DNA from: Reticulitermes speratus
Lineage: Eukaryota; Arthropoda; Insecta; Blattodea; Rhinotermitidae
NCBI GenBank assembly: GCA_021186555.1
Contig: JAJKFL010000011.1
Coordinates: 35,720,923 to 35,784,922, forward strand
Direction of reading: 5' to 3'
Length of the DNA stretch: 64,000 bases
Part shown: positions 1 to 11,440 of the stretch, one piece after another
Layout: every line of letters begins with the position of its first letter
How positions within the stretch are numbered: the first letter of the stretch is position 1
The notes under the pieces: generated by a model
Seen by the model: the letters and a program-made list of their open reading frames with translations, nothing else
Databases searched by the model: none
Told to the model about the DNA's origin: nothing
Translations under genes and position numbers: made by a program

Positions 1-1
1 C

Positions 2-2049
2 CTCAGTGTGAGAGGAACACAATTTGATGGAATATTTCTGGGACTCCTTGTGGATATGCAACACAGATACGATATCAGGAAATCACATTTTGATGGTGAG
101 TGTATGGTTATGTACAGATTTTATGAATTATTGTAGAGTAAGCAGCATTTATTCATTCATTTGTTTATTAATTTCTTTCTTCCTTGGTATTTGTTTATTT
201 ATTTATCATGTACTTTTTTGAGTACCATTTATTTTATAAATATTTATTTGAAAATATGTATTGATTATTGATTAATTAATTGGGTTAAGTTAGAAATTTA
301 TTTATTCACTTATTTCATATTTATCTATTTCTAAATTTATTTTATATTTATTAATTATGTATGAAGTTATTAATTTATTAATTTATTGTATATGTATATT
401 TATTTATTCATTCTATATTTATGTATTCATTTTAGAGTTATTTATTTTATGTTTACTAATTTATTCATTTTTTATACTTATTAAATTTTTGTTTATTTAT
501 TTTTTACTTATTACATATTTATTTATTTATTTGCTTTGTACTTATTTTCATATATTTGTAAAACTTATACTTCTTTATTTTATTCTTATTTATTTGTTCA
601 ATACTTATTTTATATTTATCTATTTATATTTATTTAATTGTATATTTACTTACACATGTATTCACTGATTTGCTCTAATTAAGTAATTAATTAGGTTAAA
701 CTGGATTGGGTTATTTTAGGTTTGGATGGCTTTGATTGGTTTAGGTTTTGTAATGTTGTGTTAGGTTGGGTTATGTTGGGTTAGGTTGGGTTATGCTGGG
801 TTATGTTGGGTTATGGTTGGGTTCACTTGGGGCAGGTTAGGTTATGTTATCTTAAGTTGCATTAAGTTAGGTTAGTAGTTTTTATTTTATAGTAGTTTAT
901 TTTATATTTATTTAATTCATAATTGTAATTTTTTTTCCTTTTTATTTATTGTATATTTACTTATATGTTTATTTATTTATGGTACACTCATTTAGCATTT
1001 AATTAATATTTCTTATTGCTTAACAAAATTATTTTATATTTGTTTATTTGATATTTACTTATTTAGTTTATATATATATGTATATTTGTTTTCTTACATT
1101 TGTTTATTTGTTGTTTTAGTGCATAATGAATTGGATGCAGCTGTTTGATGACTCAAGGTGCTATCCTGGCACTTGGTTAGTGACAGTGAAGAAAGCTATG
1201 AAACATCTCAGTGAAGGCAATCAGTATCCTAATTGGGATTGAAACTGGGTGCTTCCTGAATATAAGCCAGAAGCATAACCTTTCACGTTGTACATATTTG
1301 CAGCTTTGTTGAGTTGACTAAAGGTAAATGTAATGTGATGAAGGCATAAAGGATGAGTAGAGGTACAGGTCCTTAACCTCTGTACTAGATGGAGGTGTTT
1401 GGTCAGCTTCACGCCCCGGCCAATTTACCCCTGGGAAACGAGCCTCCATTACTCATTGAATAGGTGGCTGGGTGGGTCTCAGATGCAGTTTGGATGTTCT
1501 GGAGAAGAGAAAGTCTCTTTTCACTGATGAGAATCAAACCCAAGATCCCCCAGCCTGTAGCCTAGTCACTATACTGACTGAGCTATCCTGATTGCTGTTG
1601 AGATGACGAAATATGTGTAAGTGCCACAGTACTGGCTTGTTGCAGGTTTCTACACTTACTTTGCTACTAATGGCTTCACATATGGGTCATCATGGAAGAA
1701 CTGGCGTATTCTCAGTAAGTTTGCAAGACAAAATTCTCTCCTCTTCATACCGTCCGTGGGTCCTGGATACATTGACACGCAGATCCGTCCGTGGAACATG
1801 GCCAACATTCGACACCGTCGCCATGGCAAATACTATGAGGTTGCGTGGCGCAGTGCTCTGTCGGCACAGGCCAAACTGGTCTCCATCACTTCATTTAATG
1901 AGTGGCATGAAGGTACACAGGTTGAACCGGCTGTTCCAAGAGCCACTGCATCATTCACGTATTTTGACTATGAACCTGAAGGCCCACATTTTTATCTTAA
2001 CCTCACTAAGTGGTGGGTCAATGAGTTTAGCAAGAAACAGGAGGGATAA
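2..2049 (+). CDS. MANEA: MANEA-like GH99 endo-alpha-1,2-mannosidase, last two exons (5' partial)
   Basis: Glycoprotein endo-alpha-1,2-mannosidase acts in the Golgi, where it cleaves glucosylated mannose from N-glycans. Two exons are visible: 2-95 (may start at 7 after a cctcag acceptor, or continue leftwards) and 1646-2049, ending TAA. The donor gatg|gtgagt at 95/96 and acceptor ttgcag at 1645 rejoin in phase as Asp-Gly-Phe-Tyr-Thr-Tyr-Phe. Family motifs seen are FDGIFLGLLVD, YTYFATNGFTYGSS, FIPSVGPGYIDT, IRPWN, GKYYEVAW and SITSFNEWHEGTQVE. The NEWHE segment carries the two conserved glutamates of GH99 catalysis. The C-terminus (YLNLTKWWVNEFSKKQ) looks complete. The 1.55 kb intron contains low-complexity DNA and a SINE. 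It is unrelated to the receptor array to its right. The family call is firm; the upstream exons lie outside the window. Confidence 0.93.
180..690. repeat. AT-rich TTTA/ATTTA low-complexity tract
   Basis: About 500 bases dominated by degenerate TTTA and ATTTA words in the MANEA intron; it resumes around 885-1110. The open frames here are only leucine/isoleucine/tyrosine-rich translations of this composition and are not genes. Confidence 0.85.
696..880. repeat. Degenerate TTAGGTTGGGTTATG-type repeat
   Basis: Irregular runs of ttaggttggg and ttatgttggg words, about ten imperfect copies, within the MANEA intron. Short TTAGGTT words are scattered in many insect genomes; a reverse-complement scrap (cctaacttaacgaaaaccta) occurs near 16270. 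It is not a regular TTAGG telomere array. Confidence 0.7.
1385..1605 (-). mobile_element. tRNA-derived SINE (family 1), minus strand
   Basis: Read on the minus strand, a polymerase III A-box-like tagctcagtcagtatagtg is followed by a B-box-like ggtttgattctc. A conserved body ends in ggggtaaattggccggggcg and a ccatctagtacagaggtta block. The same body block recurs near 44035 and 61430, which marks a family. It lies in the MANEA intron. Exact ends were not resolved. Confidence 0.7.
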
Positions 2050-2381
2050 TAGGCAAAATGACTAATGCCACTTCCTTATGCTCCAGATTTAAATTCCATA
2101 AAACAATACAAATCCATATTTGTATATTTTTAAATCTAAACCTATTGGCTTATTGTGTAAACAAAGCTGAAGAGTTACAGAAATGATTTTGAGGTTCTCA
2201 TGGCAATGAGAATTAAGGTTGTGGTTGTCTGGATGTTATTTCATTTGAGAGACAGGAACCAATGTTTCGGAGGAACCTGCTGCCTCCATCTTCAGGGCAT
2301 TTGTTCCGTTTGGCTAACACATAACCCTGTTCCCAGCCCTGTATTAAATAACATTTTCGCCACTCAGCTGACTTCCTCTAC

Positions 2382-2387
2382 AATAAA
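2382..2387 (+). promoter_or_regulatory. Candidate poly(A) signal of the MANEA-like gene
   Basis: The first AATAAA downstream of the MANEA stop codon, 333 bases after it. Another lies near 2627. Which one is used cannot be decided from sequence. Confidence 0.35.
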
Positions 2388-4130
2388 GAGGGAAGCAGCA
2401 GGCTCCTTCGAAACATTCACATCCGTCTCTCAAAATGTGTATATAACATCATATCCCAGAAAACTTACTGTTAAAAGCGGATGCTGTTTCCATTGTAGGT
2501 TGTGATAAAACTGATCAAGGTTTTTTTTGAAAATTTGCGCTGGATGAAATGAGATTCTTTGTACATGCCACCTGAATATGTAACAGACAGAACATTTCTT
2601 GAGCTGATTTTGGATGCATTACAATGAAATAAAATGTGTGGATATGAATGAGATAGTAAAGGATGGGAAAACCCAAAGTCAGATTCTGTTGGTTAGCAAT
2701 GTAGCTATACAACATGTTACTTCTTACATAAGGTAAATGTGTATTTGTAATGTTTTTCAATATTTATGTATATTAACCTAATCTGTGTGTTAATAATGAT
2801 CTGTTTCGGGGTTTGCCTACATAGCAAATTACAGAGAAAATAAAGTACACAAAATGGAAGCAATTATTGCGAATCTGACTTAAGTAATAATAATGATGAG
2901 ATAATTTAATTTCTGTACATGAGGGTTGAAGCCTTCTGGGTAAGCACTTCTTCATGTTTTGAAGGAATGTAGTGCTTTCAACTTCAGGTACTGCAGTCCT
3001 TCAAAACATCAGGAACTATTGACCCAATGACACAGCACAACCTTCCAGAAGACCTGAATCTTCATTTGCATGAAATGAACGTGAACAACAGGGCTGCTGT
3101 ATGAAAATATGTAAGTTTAACCCTCTCCCACCCATATTCAGGCTGTTTTACTCTACTCTTTCACAGAAAGGAAACTCAGGTTTCACTATTATTTTGTGTT
3201 AAACTAATAACTGAGGACCTGGAGACAGTGTGTGAAAGGAACGTTGCTTCATTATCAGATCTATTCAACCATGAAGTTACTTAACTCTCCAAAAGTTTTT
3301 ACTAGATTTTGAATCAAACAAGATACAGTAGAACCCGGATAAGAAGTCCCCGTATAAGAAGATTTCCCCTGTAAGAAGTCTGATTTTTAAAGTCCTGAAA
3401 TCCTATTGCTTTTAATAAGCTTCCCTCTTAATAAGTCTTCCTGCTTAAGGAGTCCCTAATCCTCTGGTCCCTTGAAAGACTTCTTAAGAGGGTTCTTAAC
3501 AGAGCAAGCAGTGACTTGTCACAATGACAGATACACAGCTATCAGATAGTGACTTTGCATGATTAACTCCACGCAGACCTCTCATACATTGTAATTCTAA
3601 GAATAGCATGTAACTGATGACATTATTTGGTGATATAAATTTGTGTTACTGTTATCACAGTATGATTTACAGTAATATTTACCATTACCAGCGAAAGATT
3701 TCGTCATCTTGTCTGAGTGGTGCAGTTGGTAGCATTACATGTGACATGAATTGCACATACTGACTAGGGCTGGCAACGTACGTAGAACAACAGTTCAAGA
3801 GAACTGAAATGGCAGAGATATGTCTCTCGAGACCAGCAGCAAGCTATTGTAGGACAGACATAAAAAGAAACCTGGATATGAAACAAGAACTGAATATATA
3901 GAAATGTGTAATGTAGAAATGAAAAGAACAATAATGAAAATACTTTGAATATGTGACAAAAATGACGACAGAATAAATTCCATGGACTTTATGTTCTGCA
4001 TGCCATGTGGCTTACAATGGTAGAGGTTTTATTTCTTACCAACAGCCTTCTTCACACGTGAAAGCTTCCCGTAACAAGTCATGAAGACTCAGAGACGGGA
4101 TGGAATGATAGCATTCTATCTTACTTTGAC
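2388..4130. other. Gene-free stretch right of MANEA
   Basis: No convincing coding region. Open frames here are short and show no domain I recognise. The only structured item is a possible DNA-transposon relic near 3328, listed separately. Confidence 0.6.
3328..3500. mobile_element. Possible pogo/Tigger-like transposon end or MITE
   Basis: Starts with acagtagaacccggataag, which resembles pogo/Tigger-type terminal repeats. The following text repeats ataagaagtc-like words (taagaagtcc, taagaagatt, taagaagtct, aataagtctt) and ends with cttcttaagagggttctt, a partial inverted match to the start. No clean TA target duplication was confirmed. Confidence 0.35.
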
Positions 4131-4139
4131 ATTCGGCAC

Positions 4140-4365
4140 AACTAGGACGGCAGAGTTGTCAGCTCTACGTGCCGGCCGCACTTTACCCTAAGGAAATTCC
4201 TTGGTACCCATTTCTGTTAGAGGCTGAGTGGACCTCAGGGCTACTGAATGCGGGCAGAAGGATTGGGACACGTGAAAATTTCCAAGGACCCTACCGGGAA
4301 ACAAACTTGGAACATCCCGTCTTGTGGCGCAGTGTCTCAACCAACTGCCCCACTGTTCGTCCCTA
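4140..4365 (-). mobile_element. tRNA-derived SINE (family 2), minus strand
   Basis: A diverged copy of the element at 5575-5868. Shared blocks are gttgtcagctctacg, ccggccgcactttaccc, tctgttagaggctgag, gggaaacaaacttgg (B-box side) and gcgcagtgtctcaaccaact (A-box side). The orientation is minus. Confidence 0.7.
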
Positions 4366-4369
4366 CACA

Positions 4370-5570
4370 CATATATATGTCATAGAGTTATGGGACGTGC
4401 AGGTTTTGGTGCTTGTTTATCATGATCCTCAGTGCTGCTAACACTAATGTAGGTTACACGTATGTTTGGCAACTACTCTATTTGGGCCACAGTGTCTACT
4501 GCCTTAACCGACATAATAGTCTTTAACAGGTTTAAATGTCTGTCCTGATACGATCTTGGCTAAGATAATGGCCTTAACAGATTTTAATGTATATACCTCT
4601 AGGATATTTTAGCATTTTTTATTGTCAGATGACATACATAGTGGACACTGCAATGTCCAGACATATGTGTAACCAAGATGATCGGTTGTGACACAGAGCA
4701 GGTGTAATGAGCAACAAAACCTATATGCCTCATGATGTTATGACATATATATGTGAAAAATGCTGTTGGTATGAAATAAACGTTCCTCTAAATTCCATGG
4801 AAATTGATAAGACCACATACTTGAAAGAGGGCCAAAGAAGATGCCCAAAGGGATGGAAAACATCAGTTCTTATTAGTCTGAATCAGAACATGCCAACAGT
4901 CCTAATGATGAAATTTTTGGTATTTAAGCCAGGAGAGGGTTATAAGTTAAAGCGTTTGTTATCAGCCTGTTCAGGAAAAGTACATTTTCTTCTACAATAT
5001 TTCTTACTGTCAGCAACCCCTGCATGGCCATATGTACATACGTTCTAAAGTTAACTGACATGTGGCTGATAACTAGGCCAGTTCCTTATATAGATGTATA
5101 TTATCTGAATACCAGTGAGCTTCACATAATGTCAGCACATGTGTGATGGCTGTTTTCAAGTTGAATTTATATATAGTTGTTGTTGTTTGCAATTTTATAA
5201 TACTCTTTTTAAAGTAATATATACAAATATATTAATTTTATGTTCATATTTATTGGTGTTTAGATCCCTCTAATATTAATTGTTTAGGTGTTTCATTTGT
5301 CTCGGCAGTCTTTTGCACCTCCTGTGTGAACTGTCTGCAAAATATTTTGGAGATAATTAGTAACTAATAGTGCTAAACAGATTTTTTGTCTTTGATTCAA
5401 ATGTTAACTTCTTATTCAACACAATGACTAACAAAATTAGAGGGTTGCGGTAGTTAGTCTCCATGTAAGTTGCACAGGAAACAGATTTCAGCTGCATGCA
5501 GCAATTATCAGAAGTAACAACATTGTGATTAATAAATCGATATAAGTAACATTGTTATAAAGGTACAGCA
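4370..5570. other. Gene-free stretch
   Basis: An open frame at 4707-5048 encodes a 113-residue product with no recognised motif, codon pattern or neighbouring splice structure. I see no supportable gene. Confidence 0.5.
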
Positions 5571-5574
5571 ATCC

Positions 5575-5868
5575 CATTACAGGCCTTGGCAGGCCCTTAG
5601 GACTCCAGGAGGTCGAGGCTCCCAGGTTTTTAGACAATCGGCACATGAAGGTGGTAAGGTTGTCAGCCCTACGCACCGGCCGCCTTTACCCCCCAGGAAA
5701 GATTCCTGGTACTTACTTCTGTTAGAGGCTGAGTCGACTCCAGGGCCATAGTGTGACCGAAACAATTATGTCACTGAAAAATTCCAGTGACAACATCGGG
5801 AATCGAACCCGCGACCTTCTGGTTTGTAGCGCAGTGCCTCAACCAACTGCGCCACCGCGTGCCCCCAA
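5575..5868 (-). mobile_element. tRNA-derived SINE (family 2), minus strand, well preserved
   Basis: On the minus strand the tRNA-like head reads ggtggcgcagttggttgagg (A box) and cgggttcgattcccg (B box). A body with gactcagcctctaacagaag and gggggtaaaggcggccgg follows, ending in cctgggagcctcgacctcc. A perfect B box suggests a relatively young or well-kept copy. Confidence 0.85.
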
Positions 5869-7012
5869 GTAACATTGTTACGATTAGTTAATTAATTCAA
5901 TCAGTCAAGCATTTAATTTCTGATTTTCTTGTCATACTTAGTTGGTCATATACCTGCCTTTGTTTTTATCAAAGATTATTTAATGACACTTTTCACCACA
6001 CAGGTGATATAGTGTAGAATATTGGTAGTGAGTAACAAATGGAAATAACATGGACCAGATTGGCTATCATTATTTTAGTCTGTCTGTCTGGGGGGGGAAT
6101 GAATCTTTTATATACAGCAAAAAACAATGTTTTCTGGTCTAAATGAGAGCATTACCAAAGTGTATTCATATATATGTGTGTGACTGCTTGGTTTAAGCCA
6201 TGTTAAAGCTAAAGTGTATTGATGTCGCCACACAATTTCCGACAATAAACACTTGTACCGACTGTGTGCTTCCATTATTTTTTTCAGTTTTTTTGAAAAG
6301 TGAACATTTTTTGTGAAGTATCGCATTGTGCACATGTTTCGTGTAGTCACAATATAGTACTGCATGTTAAAAATCTGGGTAATGCTTGGGGTTACTGGAT
6401 TTTTGGACTTTGTCCACTGTCTATTAGAAATGCTGGATAAGTGTCTGAAAAATCTCAGATACCTACCTAGTCACTGCTGCATCTGTACATTTTGTCACAG
6501 ACTGTACTTCTTACCAGCACGGGATAATTAGCTTTAGGTTAAGGTTTTTTTTTTTTTTTTTTTTTCCAGTTTTTTGAAAATCTCTGCTTGTCAGTGATTG
6601 CATTACAGAATTGGTCATCTCTGGTAGCAAATAATCTGAGTAGCAAAATCTTTGTGAACCTTTGGGTTCTCACAGTGGTGTTAACAAGGATTATGCTCTT
6701 CTAAGATGTGATACTGTACAGCTGGGTGATTCCTGCTGTTTTGAAAGAATGTGTCACCTTTATCCTCAAAGGTTCAAGGTCCATGAACCTTGAATATTTG
6801 AGATAAAAGTGGCATTCCTTTGAAATGTCATGAAGCACTTACCCAATGAAATGGCATCACATCCCACAAGACCAAATCCAGCAAACTCTTTGTTTAGTTA
6901 TAACTTGCACTTGTATGGTACTACTGTGAATGGCTGATGGCACCATTAACTGGCACAAAGTTTGGCTTGTATGCTGGTTATAAGGTTTAGCAGTGCACAC
7001 AGACTCTTTACA
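5869..7012. other. Gene-free stretch with a 23-base poly-T run
   Basis: Contains 23 consecutive T at 6545-6567, possibly the A-tail of a minus-strand retroposon. No gene is supported. Confidence 0.5.
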
Positions 7013-7287
7013 CCAGGGGTTCCCAAACCTGGGGGTTGCAACCCAAAGTTGTGATGCCAGAACTTTTTTGATTGGTTGCATCATGAGAATCAAAACATAA
7101 AAATGGTCTCAGTTTTTCTTCATACTTGTAGGTGTACCTCTCTGTACACAACAATTCATAAAATATAATACTAGTATATTTAGAGAAAATTTTGTTTCTA
7201 ATTTGCCCCTAATTTACAAACCATGGTTTGTTGAATGGAAGAATTTTAAAATGTTGGATCATGAACAAAAATGTTTGGGAATCACTC
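7013..7287. mobile_element. Probable non-autonomous hAT element
   Basis: Left end caggggttcccaaacctggg and right end aaaatgtttgggaatcact form imperfect terminal inverted repeats of the hAT 'CAGGGGTTCCCAAAC' kind. The interior of about 240 bases has no coding capacity. A clean 8-bp target duplication was not found. Confidence 0.5.
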
Positions 7288-8003
7288 ATTTGCATACTCT
7301 AATGGCAAACAATCATCCAGCTCCTAGTCCAGTAAGAAATTTTTTATGGCTTGAACTGGATGGCTGACAAAGTCTAGAAACCCAGTAGCGCTAAGTGTAA
7401 TATACAATCATAAGAACCCTTTAAGTTTGTCTGGGTAACAGTGCTTAGTAGTTGTGACTCTACATGGTAGCACTTACAAGAAATGTAGCTAGGCTAGTGC
7501 AAGGCAATGTGTAGCATTGTAAAAGGTTTGAGGTTCTCAAACCAGTGAGTAATAGGATTACAGTTGTCTGGATTGTGACAGCATGCTGTTTGGTGGATGG
7601 TAGATGTTTTGGAGGAACATGCTGTCTTGGTTTTCAATAAGACTGTACAGTGTCACATCGCAAAGACTGTGGTCGTATGATGTAGTGTCGTTGCAACGTG
7701 ACTGTGTCAGATATTGTCCATTGTTTGATTCTTTGGGACTAGTTGTCATTACTGTGATCATGCCTGTCATGTGATTCTGTCACTAGACTAGTCATAGGGT
7801 CTGGCTTTGATCCTCTTTTTGCCCTATGACATACTTGTTTCTCTGTGTGTTATTTAATGATTGATACTGTCAATTGATAAGATCGTACAGCATTTGTAAT
7901 AGATGAGTGAATGAGTATGGAGTTTTGTGTAGTGATCCTGTTTGATATCAGATGGTTCTGGCAGGCATAAATCTTGGCCCCAAGACCATCTATATTAAAA
8001 TTA
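7288..8003. other. Gene-free stretch left of the receptor array
   Basis: No gene seen. Similarity to intron 1 of unit 3 (from about 34354) begins abruptly at about 8004, so this is unique DNA just outside the duplicated array. Confidence 0.5.
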
Positions 8004-8329
8004 GTGTAGTACAATGTACTTTATGTGTTTCTGTAATGAATTATACATTTTCAAATAGTTATTTATACTTTTCAGTAAACGTGTTTGAATATATATTGCA
8101 ATACACACATACATACGCCGTACACCACAATACTAAAACTGTGAAGACTAATACTTTCCCTTGCAATGTAATTAACTAAAATGTGTTACAGGTCTGTATT
8201 TAAAGAAATTGAGGTTTATTATTGCGTTTACAATTGTATCTAGGTCATATTTATTGAGGGCAGATTTTGTGAATATGGAAAGCTTAAATTGATTATTTTA
8301 ATAATATTATTTTTTTAGATCTGTTTGGA

Positions 8330-9540
8330 AAAATTATGTGTTGGGTACTGCAAGAAGTTGGACAGGATTAGAAAAATTCGAAATTAGGGACACAAATGCT
8401 TTAATAAAGGTACATGTAAGACAGTAGTTATGGAAGGAATCCAGGATGGATGGTAATATATATTAATAATATTACTGATCAACATGTTGTGTAAATTGTA
8501 ACAGAGATGAAGGAAATATTATGGATTGGAATAAAACAGGTATTAAGGTCTAGGTCCGTTTTTATACTAGCCACCAGAGAATACGAAATGTTTAAATATC
8601 AATGTTATTATGGATTTAAGTGAAGAGATAAATATGATGAGGGTCAAATATTCTAACACCAGGATTTAAATAATGGGTGAATTTAAGTGTAGGATATTAC
8701 AGAAACAAGCAGAGATGTCCCGCCTTTTCAATGTTTAAGGCAATGCAGAAACAAGCAGAGATGTCCCGCCTTTCAATGTTTGGGAAAACTAGAATTCTGA
8801 AGCCTATAATTTTGCGAAAAGCTAAGTAGTAAGGACGAAAGTTGTAATTCAGAAGGAAATAAATTTATGGATTTGTGTGAAAGCAGTAATTTCGAATTTG
8901 TGAATGGAAAATTGGGACCTGATAAAAGATGTAATTTTACTTTTATTAATAAATTATTTAGTTGTGCGATATTATATGCATTACCTTCTGAAGGTATAAT
9001 AAATACGATATTAGACTTTAAGAATGGGGTAGAGATAATTAGTAAGTATATGCCGCTGTTATTGGGAATAGAATATATAATAGAATATACAAATAATAAT
9101 ATAAATATTACGCGCAAAACACAGTTAAATTAATAAATAAAATACTAATGGAACAATTAATATAAACATGCTTTTACTGAGAGATGTAATGACTCTGTAG
9201 GAAGCATATTATATCTTTGGTATACAAGTTGCCATTACTGAAAGCAGATTAGAAGAAACAGTAGATATGTTACATGGCATGATTAGGAGAACACAGAGAA
9301 AAGTGGAAAGCAGCACTACAAATTTTCAAGAATGTGTTCACTGGTATGATGAACAATGTAAAAATGGAACAGAGATGAACGGCACTGAAAGAGTATAAAA
9401 ATAAAAAGGAAGGGGAGAGTAGGATCAGATTTTGTAGCTGAAGAAGGAATTTGAAAACCTATTAGAAGAATGGAAAAGGGATATAAATTTCATAACCATG
9501 CAAAAAAACAGACAAAATTAAATTTCTGTGAATTTTAACC
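8330..9540 (+). pseudogene. Decayed LINE endonuclease region in intron 1 of IR unit 1
   Basis: Scattered frames recall the apurinic-type endonuclease of non-LTR retrotransposons: an IMGEF-like segment, then LCESSNFEFVNGK, CNFTFINKLF, LPSEGIINTILDF and ISKYMPLLLG (8867-9133). The usual SDHMP motif is replaced by SKYMP, and stops and frameshifts are frequent. A later segment, TNFQECVHWYDEQCK, resembles the post-endonuclease linker. The same relic sits at 34730-36060 in unit 3, so it was inserted before those units separated. Confidence 0.6.
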
Positions 9541-9669
9541 TTTATAATTTTAGATAGCAAACTGAAAGAGAAATACTTTTGGAACAAAATATAGAATGCA
9601 TTCCATCAGTTTAATCTGCTCTTAATATTTTTATAACGTTTATGAAATATAAAATATAATTTATTTCAG

Positions 9670-9839
9670 ATTTTGAAGCGAAAAATTTGATGCAACAAAT
9701 TCGCCAGTACTTCTTATATGAATATATTCCTTCATTGAAAAATATATTCGCAAGTGGCATCAGAGAGAGCTGCGTAGCTCAGCGGTCAATATACGTCATA
9801 CTGAGAGGGAACGAAGAAACAAGAAGATATATAAATCGG
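9670..9839 (+). pseudogene. IR unit 1 exon B (amino-terminal domain)
   Basis: 170 bases, same length and phase as B in units 3, 4 and 5, between ttatttcag and gtagat. It encodes DFEAKNLMQQIR, YFLYEYIP and ESCVAQRSIYVIL, and is open throughout. The last exon in normal orientation before the inverted block. Confidence 0.85.
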
Positions 9840-10215
9840 GTAGATATATACTGAGACATTTGCTTTATGCTAGTGTATATTTGTATATTTTAAATCGAGG
9901 TACACAATTTCAACCCCCTTTTCTCAATTTGATATTTTTAGGCACTATCGAAATGAAAGATGTGTTTTATGAGATTGCAGGCAATGAGATAGAAATAAAT
10001 GTATAATTTATGTGTATGGACAGCGTAATACATGATCGATAAAGCTACAAAGTCTCAGCCCTATATCAGACATTTTCAATTTTCACTTGTCGTGGCCATC
10101 GTATAATAGAGAACACGCGGCTTTATATGGTGCTCTCCCTATAGACATTTCTGGTTCGATTTTGTTCACAGAGACGAATTATCTTAAATCGCAAATCGAA
10201 CAGGTTTCCGCTTAC

Positions 10216-10518
10216 ATTTATGTGAGTGGCATGAATAATATGACCCTGTAGGTTGTTCCTCCTCCTGTAGAGGCCCTGCGAGGGCCAGGCGAGGCCGCCA
10301 CCAGCAGTCCAGTTACCAAAACGATATGTCTGCAGAGGAAGTGTGGGGCTAACACGGTACACTTTGGTCAGCACGACGACGTGGTCACCTTGTGGCTGAG
10401 CCACCAGGAACTGGCAGTCGAAAGGAATGTTGATGACTGTGAAGAACTGCTCCAGGGACGTGTTGGTGTCCAGGAACAGCAGCCACATGGCTCTAGATGA
10501 ATATGCGTCTACAAATGT
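10216..10518 (-). pseudogene. IR unit 1 exon C, inverted
   Basis: 303 bases (101 codons), open on the minus strand, with intact acceptor (ttacag) and donor (gtaagc). Encodes SSRAMWLLFLDTNTSLEQFF, FDCQFLVAQPQGDHVVVLT, FGNWTAGGGLAWPS and GLYRRRNNLQGH, as in units 3 and 4. Its orientation bars it from splicing to exons B and D. Confidence 0.88.
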
Positions 10519-10879
10519 CTGTAAGAATTTATTTGGTGTTTATATTTTATTTGATTATAGCTGTTACAGCAATTAATGAATCTTAAATATTGAAAGTTGT
10601 ACACAATTCTGGAAAATGTACTGTTTTAAATTATTGTTTTTAAATACAGATGATTATGTTAGTAAAAATAACTGTAGAATTAACTGGAAAAATTTCGTCT
10701 AATTTTTCTTACTTTTTCTGATATTAGTACAATTTAAACTTTTGAAACTCCAATAGTTTTCGTAAAAGATATACTTTTTGAACTATGCATATTTTTTGAA
10801 ATGATTAAGACAATAATCACAGCATAATAATTTATTAAGTCAGGTACATTTACGGGAAACAGAATATTATTTGGGTAAA

Positions 10880-11200
10880 AAAACAAGAAAAAATTAGGAG
10901 GGCGTGGCATGTGGCAGACTTTGAGAAGGGGACAGGTGCTTATAGGGTTTTAGTTGGGAACCCTGAAAGAAAGAAAGAAACGACCTTTTATAACAAGGAG
11001 TAGATGTAATGATAATATTAGAATGGATGTTGCACGAATGAGTTGGGAGGGCCTAGACAGGATTGATCTGTCTTAGGATATAGATAAGTAGCTGGCTGTT
11101 GCGAAAAGGGAAATAAACTTTCGGTTTCCATAAAATGTGTTACTCTTAGCTTCTCAAGAAGGACTCTGCTGTATGTTGTTGGTTAGTTACGTTAGAAAAC
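10880..11200 (+). mobile_element. LINE 3' remnant inside the inverted segment
   Basis: Decayed C-terminal coding end of the same LINE family as 27249-28994 (words such as ggcatgtggcagac, gttgggaaccctgaaag, agaatggatgttgcacga, gcttctcaagaaggactctgct, then gttggttagttacgttag). It matches the minus-strand remnant at 36730-37075 and is inverted together with exon C. Confidence 0.75.
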
Positions 11201-11440
11201 AAATAGTCAAAATGATGGTGAAATTGAACAACTCATAGCATTATGATACATTGACATAAAATGACTAAGGATAGTTTGCAGTGTCTTCTGAAACGAGAGA
11301 GCTTAATAGCTGAAAAAAATTAGCAATATGCTGCGATTTTAGGTGTCCGATGCGAAGTGCTTGTTATCAGATTTTCTCACAACTGTTACTTCAAAGACGA
11401 AGAGAAATTTTTGCAACCGTATTTTAAATCTGTCGGATCC

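Larger units (their letters stand above)
9975..11440 (-). other. Inverted segment carrying IR exon C and an intronic LINE
   Basis: Reverse complement of the unit 3 segment starting at about 36474 and running past exon C. Direct similarity to unit 3 stops at 9974 (aaatgaaagatgtg) and inverted similarity ends at about 11440, exactly where the minisatellite begins. Flanking exons B and D keep the + orientation. Confidence 0.8.

Noticed and set aside
357..668. 103-codon open frame as a membrane protein
   Set aside because: It is a translation of TTTA-rich low-complexity intron sequence, and no start context, homology or splice structure supports it.
696..880. Telomere-like TTAGG array
   Set aside because: The words are TTAGGTTGGG/TTATGTTGGG mixtures without a regular 5-base period.
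4707..5048. 113-codon open frame as a hypothetical protein
   Set aside because: No recognised motif, no paralogue in the window and no splice or promoter support.
8773..9117. Minus-strand 114-codon frame (also 35232-35660) as a gene
   Set aside because: It is the complement of the LINE endonuclease relic, whose plus frame has recognisable segments.
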